Source: JAWLBW01 sp041687475 (lineage in GTDB: Bacteria; J088; JAWLBW01). Taken from it: DNA of 5,890 nucleotides. The notes beneath the pieces were generated by a model. That model had not been told where the DNA came from. It did not search any database and saw only the letters and a program-made list of their open reading frames with translations. The stretch lies in NCBI GenBank assembly GCA_041687475.1, contig JAWLBW010000295.1, forward strand, positions 1 to 5,890, in the 5' to 3' direction. The position numbers and the translations under genes are program-made. This document shows, piece after piece, positions 1 to 4,577 of this stretch. How positions within the stretch are numbered: position 1 is the stretch's first letter; every line of letters starts with the position of its first letter.

Positions 1-123
1 ACCCCACAACAACGCTTCCCCCCTCGGGTCAACTGCATTAGTTGGGTTCCCACCGACATACGAGTAGTCGAATTCTCTTTTGGGATCCAGCGACAGATAT
101 CGACCCGCCCCCGGGTCGTAGTT
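1..123 (-). pseudogene. Orphan 3' fragment of an RHS/YD-repeat core domain, running off the left edge
   Basis: Read on the minus strand from position 123, the frame gives NYDPGAGRYLSLDP, then a short linker, then YSYVGGNPTNAVDPRG and EALLWG at the edge. This is the RHS repeat-associated core signature (YDP-x-x-GR-[YF]-L-S-x-DP ... Y-x-Y-V-x-x-NP-x-x-x-x-DP-x-G), the last conserved block before the variable C-terminal tip of RHS/YD-repeat polyglycine-shell proteins. In known RHS toxins the polymorphic toxin domain starts right after DPxG, so a tip would begin at about position 19 and continue left of the window. No part of the large RHS shell lies upstream: the codon before Asn is TAG (124-126) and the propeller gene ends at 137. 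There is no ATG or GTG in frame. It is therefore a displaced 3' piece (orphan tip cassette or decaying pseudogene), not a full gene. The link between DP and the YxYV motif is shorter than in textbook enterobacterial RHS cores. Family assignment is strong; the status of the fragment is inference. Confidence 0.75.
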
Positions 124-136
124 CTACCTCACGTCA

Positions 137-1072
137 TCATAGGTTCTCGCCGGGGGCCTCTTCCCCGAACAACGCTTCGCCCGTCACCCCCGCCGTGACG
201 CGGTGCACGCCCTTGCCGAACAGTTGGGTAACGTAGACCGAGCAGGCATCAAATTCTCCCTGTCCGAACGCAAGACTGGCCGGAAAGACGAGCTCTTCGG
301 CCATGGTCTCGACCTCGCCATCGGCGGTAGCGCGTACGAGCTTCTTCGCAACATTCAACGCAACCCATACCCCGCCTTGCGCGTCGAGCGCGATGCCGTC
401 GGGGGCTTCGCCCGTGGTGAAGGTCGCCAGCTTCCGCACGTCGCCCGCTTTTCCGTCAGCGACGCTGACGACATACAGGCCCGGTTCCTCGAAAGTCGTG
501 GCCACATACAGCTCGCTGCCGTCGGCGCTGAAGACCATGCCGTTGGGGGAAGCTACGGCGGTGCTCCACATCGCGACCTCACCTTCCCCATCGATTTCGT
601 AAATTTCGGGGGCAAAGTCGTTGGAGACAAGCAGCGTGCCCCAGGGCGTGGCCGTGATGAAGTTCGGCTTGGTAAGCCCCGTGGCGAAGGTCACCGGCTC
701 TTCGCCCGGTACCCAGCGATACACCTCGTCGGTGTTGAAACCGGCGATGTACAGGGCGTCGTCCTTCCACGCAAGGCCCAGGGCGCTGGGTACGTCGATG
801 CCATGCGCGACGGTGCCGTCGGGCGAGAGTTCCTTGACGCTGGTCGACGTCGAGATGAAGAGGCGGCCGTCGGGTGAAAAGGCAATGCCTTCGGTGGTCG
901 CGCCGATTTCGGCAAAGGTGTCGACCTCGCCCGGCGTGACGCCCGCACACACGCCCTCGTCGACCAGGTCGACCGGGTCGGCGGCGCAGGCCGCGCTTAC
1001 GGTGATAAGGATGGCCGACAGAACGAAGCGGATACGGGGAAACAATCGGACGGGCGACAGCCGAGCGAGCAT
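137..1072 (-). CDS. Exported SMP-30/gluconolactonase-like beta-propeller protein (putative lipoprotein)
   Basis: A 311-residue exported protein. The N-terminus has an Arg-rich n-region and a hydrophobic core ending VSAACAAD. Cys29 fits a loose lipobox (S-A-A-C), but A-C-A before Ala31 would also suit signal peptidase I, so lipidation is uncertain. The mature part has repeated blade motifs: EGIAFSPDGRLFIS (61-74), SPNGMVFSADGSELYV (175-190) and APDGIALDAQGGVWVALN (223-240). These match the SMP-30/gluconolactonase/regucalcin family. Glu61, Asn177 and Asp225 sit where that family's divalent-metal ligands lie (Glu18, Asn154, Asp204 of human SMP-30), so metal binding and lactonase-type hydrolysis are possible, though the substrate cannot be told. 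Cys42 and Cys277 could form a disulfide tying the propeller ends. The start is chosen because GGAG lies 9 bases upstream and a promoter-like pair sits ahead of it. It appears monocistronic; no terminator is visible after the stop, where RHS core sequence begins instead. A plain NHL-type binding propeller is the alternative. Confidence 0.85.
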   Translation of the reverse strand: MLARLSPVRLFPRIRFVLSAILITVSAACAADPVDLVDEGVCAGVTPGEVDTFAEIGATTEGIAFSPDGRLFISTSTSVKELSPDGTVAHGIDVPSALGLAWKDDALYIAGFNTDEVYRWVPGEEPVTFATGLTKPNFITATPWGTLLVSNDFAPEIYEIDGEGEVAMWSTAVASPNGMVFSADGSELYVATTFEEPGLYVVSVADGKAGDVRKLATFTTGEAPDGIALDAQGGVWVALNVAKKLVRATADGEVETMAEELVFPASLAFGQGEFDACSVYVTQLFGKGVHRVTAGVTGEALFGEEAPGENL

Positions 1073-1081
1073 GGGTGGAAG

Positions 1082-1085
1082 CTCC
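1082..1085 (-). promoter_or_regulatory. Ribosome binding site of the SMP-30-like gene
   Basis: On the minus strand GGAG stands 9 bases before the ATG at 1072. It supports that start over internal ones and is one of only two clear Shine-Dalgarno sequences in the window. Confidence 0.6.
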
Positions 1086-1099
1086 AGAAAGAGGGGTAT

Positions 1100-1133
1100 G
1101 CCCTACTTTGTAGCCCACTACCTGGCGTAGGGC
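1100..1133. repeat. Nested inverted repeat overlapping the candidate promoter
   Basis: GCCCTAC at 1100-1106 and GTAGGGC at 1127-1133 form a perfect 7-base inverted repeat. Inside it, GTAG at 1110-1113 and CTAC at 1118-1121 form a second one, so the tetramer CTAC/GTAG occurs four times in alternating orientation within 34 bases. The structure covers the spacer, the -10 hexamer and the likely start point, where an operator or a leader hairpin would act. No T-run follows on the minus strand, so it is not a terminator for the downstream gene. Confidence 0.5.
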
Positions 1134-1135
1134 AA
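1107..1135 (-). promoter_or_regulatory. Candidate sigma-70-type promoter of the SMP-30-like gene
   Basis: On the minus strand TTGCCC (1135-1130) and TACAAA (1112-1107) are separated by 17 bases; each matches 4 of 6 positions of the housekeeping consensus. Transcription would begin near 1100 and give a leader of about 28 bases that contains the GGAG site. The spacing is ideal but both hexamers are only fair, so this is an inference from pattern alone. Confidence 0.4.
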
Positions 1136-1277
1136 GAAAAAAGACCTACGGAGGAGTCATCCAGGAAGAGCAGGCAGGATGCACATCGAGACTGAGAGGA
1201 CGGTGAGGGGGCGCCTGACGGCGACTCGGGCTGGACCATCTATGACGACACGCCAACGATGAGGACACAATGACGAG
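1136..1277. other. Intergenic stretch with no recognisable gene
   Basis: I see no supported coding region here on either strand. Short open frames exist in several frames, as expected of GC-rich DNA, but none has both a start with a ribosome binding site and a recognisable sequence. No tandem repeat, CRISPR unit or tRNA cloverleaf was seen. It separates the promoter of the SMP-30-like gene from the structured segment downstream of surA. Confidence 0.6.
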
Positions 1278-1464
1278 CCCAGGGTTTTACCCCGGGGAAA
1301 TCTTGAGTCACCCCTCCGGGCTTCACATTTCCAACGTACACGCACCGACGTTCCCCAGGGCTTACCGTAGCCCTGCCCTCCGGCTCGACGATTTGCCCAA
1401 GGGAAACCGTGCAGGTCCGGAGAGAGCCAACCGAGGCCCCCTTTCAGGGGGCACGTGAGCTCGG
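1278..1464 (-). ncRNA. Candidate structured RNA in the 3' region of surA
   Basis: Read on the minus strand, this segment folds by hand into successive helices. P0: CCGAG (1464-1460) and GCCCCC (1452-1447) on one side, GGGGGC then CTCGG (1441-1431) contiguous on the other, loop UGAAA, 7-base bulge. P1: CUCUCCGG (1424-1417) with CCGGAGGG (1383-1376), 8 pairs including one U-G. P2, enclosed by P1: ACGGUUUCC (1410-1402), loop CUUG, GG-C-AAAUCGU (1397-1388), 9 pairs with one bulged C and one G-U. P3, directly abutting P1: CAGGGCU/AGCCCUG (1375-1356), loop ACGGUA. P4: AACGU/ACGUU (1352-1333). P5: CCCGGGGU/ACCCUGGG (1296-1278), one G-U. All three wobbles are G-U only on the minus strand and become A-C on the plus strand, which points to a minus-strand RNA. 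It begins 55 bases past the surA stop, so it may be a 3'-UTR element or an independent RNA. I recognise no Rfam family, and GC-rich DNA makes chance hairpins common. Confidence 0.35.
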
Positions 1465-1484
1465 GGGTTCACGGTCGGGGGTTC
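1461..1484. repeat. Short direct repeat, 10 bases, 14-base period
   Basis: TCGGGGGTTC occurs at 1461-1470 and exactly again at 1475-1484, between the surA stop and the main hairpin series. Just beyond it, CGGACGTCCG at 1496-1505 is a perfect 10-base palindrome. Neither has a T-run, so they are not intrinsic terminators. Their role is unknown. Confidence 0.5.
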
Positions 1485-1519
1485 CCCTCGGACGACGGAC
1501 GTCCGACGACCACCGTCCA

Positions 1520-2470
1520 TCACAGCATGATTCGGACGTGGCTGTTCTCGCGCAGCTCGCGCACCCATTCGGTGAACTGGCGCTCGGCTTCTTCGCGGCT
1601 GAGGCGCTGCTCGATCTCGGGCTTGACCTCGTCGAACGAGCGGTAGCGCTCGGGCACGCGCTCGGCCACCTGCAGCAAATGCACGCCTTCGCCGGTCGAA
1701 AACGGTTCCGTCCACGCGCCCTCTGCAAGCTTGTGAACACGTTGTACGTAGTCACGGCGCAGGTCGACGAGCGAGAGTTCGCCCATGTCGGCGATGTCGC
1801 CCCCGGCATCGGTCACGGCCGTAACCAGATCGGCGAACGGACGGTCCGAGGCAAGCTTGCGCACCCGGCGGGCCTCGGCCATGGCGTCGTAGTCTTCGGC
1901 GTGGGGAAAGAAGATGCGTCGCAGGTGCACGCGCTCGGGCTCGACGAAGTCTTCACGGTTGGCCGAGTAGTAGGCCTGCATCTTGTTGTCGTCGACCGAA
2001 ACGCGGCTGCTGACCGTGCGACTCGTGAGCTTGAGGCGTTGAATCTGGTCGGAAATGCGCTGGCGGTATTCCTCATAGCTTACGCCCTGTTGCGCCAGGC
2101 TCATCTTGAGATCGTCGAGGGTAAGCCGGTTGGCCTGGAGCACGTCGGCAATGGCCTTTTCGATTTCCTTTTCGGTAACCTCGATGTGCAGGCGCGCGGC
2201 TTCCTGCTCGACCAGCTTCTCTTCAATCAGGCGCTGCAGCAGCTCGCGGTCGTCGGGCATCGGGGTGTCGAATTCCGAGAGAGCGGCTTCGCGCCGTACC
2301 TGCTCGCGCATGTCACGCAGCTCGGAAAGTAGAATGACGTCGTCGTTGACGATGGCGGCCAGTCGATCGACCACCTCGGCGGCCACAACGGGCGGGGCGC
2401 CGAACAGAACGGCAGCCAGGGCCAGGGCCGGAACGCGCAGCGTAATCTTGGGCATGCGTGAAGCTCTCAT
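1520..2470 (-). CDS. surA: SurA-like periplasmic chaperone with one degenerate parvulin domain
   Basis: A 316-residue periplasmic protein of the SurA family, which escorts unfolded outer-membrane proteins to the BAM complex. A Sec signal peptide ends near VVAA (28-31). It is followed by the SurA N-terminal motif DRLAAIVNDDVILLSEL (35-51), a long helical chaperone region to about 165, one parvulin domain (about 178-270) and a C-terminal helix ending WVRELRENSHVRIML. Escherichia coli SurA has two parvulin domains and is about 430 residues; this shorter one-domain form is common outside gammaproteobacteria. The parvulin domain is eroded: where active enzymes have His-Ile-Leu, this protein has Arg185-Ile-Phe, and the GGDLG...RG loop is altered (GGDIADMG, 223-230), though His264 remains. 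Isomerase activity is therefore doubtful and a holdase role likelier. The start overlaps the previous stop as ATGA, which suggests translational coupling. Met6 (2455-2453) is an alternative start that would leave a shorter n-region. Name given on architecture, not on a search. Confidence 0.85.
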   Translation of the reverse strand: MRASRMPKITLRVPALALAAVLFGAPPVVAAEVVDRLAAIVNDDVILLSELRDMREQVRREAALSEFDTPMPDDRELLQRLIEEKLVEQEAARLHIEVTEKEIEKAIADVLQANRLTLDDLKMSLAQQGVSYEEYRQRISDQIQRLKLTSRTVSSRVSVDDNKMQAYYSANREDFVEPERVHLRRIFFPHAEDYDAMAEARRVRKLASDRPFADLVTAVTDAGGDIADMGELSLVDLRRDYVQRVHKLAEGAWTEPFSTGEGVHLLQVAERVPERYRSFDEVKPEIEQRLSREEAERQFTEWVRELRENSHVRIML

Positions 2471-3411
2471 TGTATCTGGGCTATGACCTTGGGAAAGATT
2501 CGCACCTGGGCTTCCTGCCGCAGCTCGCTCAACCAGTTCTGGTAGGCTCGCTCGGTGCGCTCGTGGGCCAGTCGGGTTCGGGCGGTGTCGCGTACGTCTT
2601 CGAAAGTAAGAATGCGCGCGGGCAGGCGTTCGACCACCGACAGAATGTGAAAACCGTAGGGCGACGGTACGACCGGACTCAGTTCGCCGGGCTTCAGGGT
2701 AAAGGCGACGTCGAATTCGGGCGGCATCTGGCCGCGTGCGTAGGTGCCGATGTCGCCGCCCTCGTCACGGTCGGGCGTGAGCGAGTGCTGGGCGGCAAGC
2801 TCGCCGAATTTCTCGCCCTTGAGAATACGGGAACGCAGGGCTTCGGCTTCTTCGCGCGACTGCACCACAATCTGGCGCACGTGTACCCGCTCGGGCTCGG
2901 TAAAATCGCCGATGTGTTTGCGGTAAAAGCGCTGCACTTCTTCTTCGTCGGGCTCGATGAGCTGCCGCAGCACCCCATCGATAACCTTCTCCATGAGCAG
3001 CAGGTTGCGAATCTGCTCGCGGAACTCGTTCAGGTTGACCGAGTTGTCGCGCACGGCCTTGTCGAACCCGCCGGCCGGATAATCGGCGGCAATTTCGGCC
3101 ATGCGGGTATCGACCTCGGCATCGGAAACGGCCACGGAGTACTGGCGTGCCTGCTCGGCCACAAGCCGCTGCTCGATCATCTGGTCAAGCACGCTCGCCT
3201 TGAGGTTTTCGAGCAGCTCGCCGTGAAAGGCGACCGAGCCGGTGGTGCCCCTGACGCGGGCAAGCTCGGCTTCGAACTCGCCGCGCGTGATCGGTTGACC
3301 GTTCACCACGGCAACCGGCTCCTTCTCCTTCGGAGAACAGGCGGCGGCCGTGACGGTCAGAACCACGGCCGTCAGTACGAAACGAATGATGGAAAGTGAC
3401 GATGACTTCAT
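2467..3411 (-). CDS. Parvulin-family (PpiC/SurA-type) lipoprotein, catalytic His replaced by Gln
   Basis: A 314-residue foldase-like lipoprotein. The signal peptide ends TVTAAACS; Cys25 would be lipidated, and Ser at the next position suggests outer-membrane sorting by E. coli rules. After it come a SurA_N/trigger-factor-like helical part (about 33-165, with VAVVNGQPITRGEF at 33-46 as the usual family opener), a parvulin domain (175-262) and a C-terminal helix ending NWLSELRQEAQVRIFP. The domain keeps the GGDIG turn (218-222), RGQMPPEFD and YGFHIL (His255). At the first catalytic position, however, it reads VRQIVV, with Gln180 for His (codon CAG against CAC in the upstream paralogue). It may act as a chaperone more than an isomerase. 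Its stop overlaps the surA start by four bases, so the two are co-translated. No convincing Shine-Dalgarno precedes this ATG, so the start is somewhat less certain, but the signal peptide that begins here supports it. A promoter-like hexamer and a terminator upstream suggest it starts its own transcription unit. Confidence 0.88.
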   Translation of the reverse strand: MKSSSLSIIRFVLTAVVLTVTAAACSPKEKEPVAVVNGQPITRGEFEAELARVRGTTGSVAFHGELLENLKASVLDQMIEQRLVAEQARQYSVAVSDAEVDTRMAEIAADYPAGGFDKAVRDNSVNLNEFREQIRNLLLMEKVIDGVLRQLIEPDEEEVQRFYRKHIGDFTEPERVHVRQIVVQSREEAEALRSRILKGEKFGELAAQHSLTPDRDEGGDIGTYARGQMPPEFDVAFTLKPGELSPVVPSPYGFHILSVVERLPARILTFEDVRDTARTRLAHERTERAYQNWLSELRQEAQVRIFPKVIAQIQ

Positions 3412-3441
3412 GAAACGGGTTGCGCAGCGACGTAACTCTTT

Positions 3442-3447
3442 ATCATA
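3442..3447 (-). promoter_or_regulatory. Candidate -10 element for the parvulin lipoprotein-surA unit
   Basis: On the minus strand TATGAT matches 5 of 6 bases of the housekeeping -10 consensus. Transcription would start near 3435, about 24 bases before the ATG at 3411. No good -35 hexamer lies 16-18 bases upstream; that space is GC-rich and holds the CTACGCCC repeats, which would suit an activator-dependent or alternative-sigma promoter. It lies downstream of the intrinsic terminator, which fits a separate promoter here. Confidence 0.45.
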
Positions 3448-3477
3448 CTACGCCCGCGCCCGACGTGCCCTACGCCC
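3448..3477. repeat. Two direct CTACGCCC repeats, 22-base period, next to the -10 element
   Basis: CTACGCCC occurs at 3448-3455 and 3470-3477, a spacing of 22 bases or about two helical turns, so both copies face the same side of DNA. The inner copy abuts the -10 hexamer. This is the usual geometry of paired regulator sites. The related string GCCCTACGC (3467-3475) is also present on the opposite strand at 1125-1133, in the promoter of the SMP-30-like gene. Confidence 0.45.
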
Positions 3478-3510
3478 CCGTGGGCTTACCGGCACTTGCC
3501 CGGTCGCGGC

Positions 3511-3550
3511 AAAGAAAAACGGGGAGAAGGCGCGACGCCGTTCTCCCCGT
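3511..3550 (-). terminator. Strong intrinsic terminator after the active parvulin gene
   Basis: On the minus strand ACGGGGAGAA (3550-3541) pairs perfectly with TTCTCCCCGT (3528-3519), ten pairs. The apical segment can form a further GGCG/CGCC helix with one bulged base. The stem runs straight into TTTTCTTT (3518-3511). It starts 19 bases after the parvulin stop at 3570. Stem length, GC content and T-run make this the clearest regulatory signal in the window. On the plus strand only AAAT follows, so it acts in the minus direction. Confidence 0.9.
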
Positions 3551-3569
3551 AAATTCTACGACGCGTCGA

Positions 3570-4541
3570 TTATTCGGCGTCGGTATCGACAGGTACCTGC
3601 GCCTTGGCCGGCTTGACCGCCGCTTTCTCGTCCTTGTCGGCGCCCAGCGAAGCAAGCACGTCTTCCTGAATGGTAATCTTGTGCTTCTGCTTCACGTTGT
3701 CGACGAAGGTCTGGTAGCCTTCGCGCTGGCGCTGCGGGGCGAGCCGGCGACGGATCTGTTCCTTCGCTTCCTCAAAGCTCTTTTCCTTGGCAGGCTGGCG
3801 GCCGACGAATTGAATGATGTGGTAGCCGAACTTGGTCTCGACCAGGTTGCTGATTTCGCCTTCCTTGGTCATGGCAAAGGCGACCTTCTCGAACTCTTCG
3901 ACCATGCGGCCACGGGGGAAGAAGCCCAGATCGCCGCCGCGGCTGGCGCTGCCGTCTTCGCTGTGTTCCTTGGCCAGCTTCTCGAAGTTTTCACCCCGGC
4001 GGGCGCGCTTGAGCAGGTCTTCGGCCTTCTTGCGAACGGCGGCGCGCTTGTCGCCCGCATCCTTGGCGTCGACCTTCAGCAGAATGTGACGGGCGCGAAC
4101 CTGTTCGCCGACCTTGAATTCGTCGGCGTGTTCGTCGTAGTACGCCTGCAGATCTTCGTCGGTAATCTGCGGTTCCTTCGGAATGTTCTCCTGCATGAGC
4201 TTCTGCAGAATGAGACGTTCCTTGTACTCGGTAATCTGGCGCGCGATCTGCGGATCCTTCTCGAGACCCAGGTCTTCGGCCTCGAGCATGAGGGCGCGAC
4301 GGGTCAGCAGGTTTTCCAGGAATTCGCGGCGGCCTTCGGGCGTCGCAACACGTCCCTTGAGATACGGCGGAAGTTTGTCGAGTTCTTCCTGAAGTTCTCC
4401 GGTCGTGATCTCGACACTATCGATACGGGCAACGACCTTGCCGCTTTTCTTCTCGGTACCAGCCCCCTTGCTGCACGCTACGCCGGTCGTCAGCACGGCG
4501 ACGGCCGCAGAGGCAACCAACACATTCCTCAGAGCAACCAT
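3570..4541 (-). CDS. Parvulin-type peptidyl-prolyl cis-trans isomerase lipoprotein (PrsA/PpiC-like), active site intact
   Basis: A 323-residue envelope foldase that should catalyse cis-trans isomerisation of Xaa-Pro bonds in exported proteins. The signal peptide ends LTTGVACSK; Cys23 fits the broad lipoprotein pattern, with Ser24 next. Residues 35-145 form the helical SurA_N-like chaperone part. The parvulin domain (about 146-246) has all the usual marks: RHILL (His152), FEKLAKEHSED (186-196, Asp196 in the Cys/Asp position), GGDLGFFPRGRMVEEFEKVAF (202-222 region) and FGYHII (His241). A charged tail with KQKHKITIQ (284-292) and an Ala/Lys/Asp-rich end follows. The start is backed by AGGAG nine bases upstream. 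The gene lies 36 bases after the mfd stop with no terminator between, so the two are probably co-transcribed. The operon then ends at the hairpin 19 bases past this gene. Of the three parvulin paralogues here this is the only one with both catalytic histidines. Confidence 0.95.
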   Translation of the reverse strand: MVALRNVLVASAAVAVLTTGVACSKGAGTEKKSGKVVARIDSVEITTGELQEELDKLPPYLKGRVATPEGRREFLENLLTRRALMLEAEDLGLEKDPQIARQITEYKERLILQKLMQENIPKEPQITDEDLQAYYDEHADEFKVGEQVRARHILLKVDAKDAGDKRAAVRKKAEDLLKRARRGENFEKLAKEHSEDGSASRGGDLGFFPRGRMVEEFEKVAFAMTKEGEISNLVETKFGYHIIQFVGRQPAKEKSFEEAKEQIRRRLAPQRQREGYQTFVDNVKQKHKITIQEDVLASLGADKDEKAAVKPAKAQVPVDTDAE

Positions 4542-4550
4542 TCGAATGAA

Positions 4551-4555
4551 CTCCT
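4551..4555 (-). promoter_or_regulatory. Ribosome binding site of the active parvulin gene
   Basis: AGGAG on the minus strand, nine bases before the ATG at 4541, inside the 36-base gap after mfd. It fixes the start and indicates independent re-initiation rather than coupling. Confidence 0.75.
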
Positions 4556-4577
4556 GTAGGTGAAAAGAAGCTAAATC

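Noticed and set aside
101..118. CGACCC...GGGTCG inverted repeat as a terminator for the propeller gene
   Set aside because: It lies inside the RHS core coding motif (YDPGAGR), has only 6 pairs and is not followed by T residues on the minus strand.
203..877. Long plus-strand open frame opposite the propeller gene
   Set aside because: It is the antisense of a well-supported SMP-30-like gene; the translation has no recognisable domain and no ribosome binding site. The same applies to the long plus-strand frames at 1409-2332, 2458-3399 and 3420-4559 opposite the three foldase genes.
1196..1273. Plus-strand segment reading DGDSGWTIYDDTP before a stop
   Set aside because: Only 25 codons between stops with no start; suggestive of a protein tail but too short to support.
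1240..1443. Minus-strand 67-codon stop-to-stop frame containing CVYVGNVKPGGVTQDFPG
   Set aside because: It looks protein-like but has no ATG start or ribosome binding site, and it coincides with the helices described as a structured RNA. A homology search could revive it as a decayed gene.
1270..1458. Plus-strand 62-codon frame (MTSPGFYPGEIL...) as a small gene
   Set aside because: The start has only a weak GAGG upstream, the sequence is unrecognised, and it overlaps the candidate minus-strand structured RNA, whose stems produce open frames on both strands.
1278..1464. Group II intron, group I intron or a known riboswitch
   Set aside because: I looked for a domain V (GAGCCGUAUG...GAAA), a GUGCG intron start, TPP, cobalamin, FMN, c-di-GMP and tmRNA signatures and found none.
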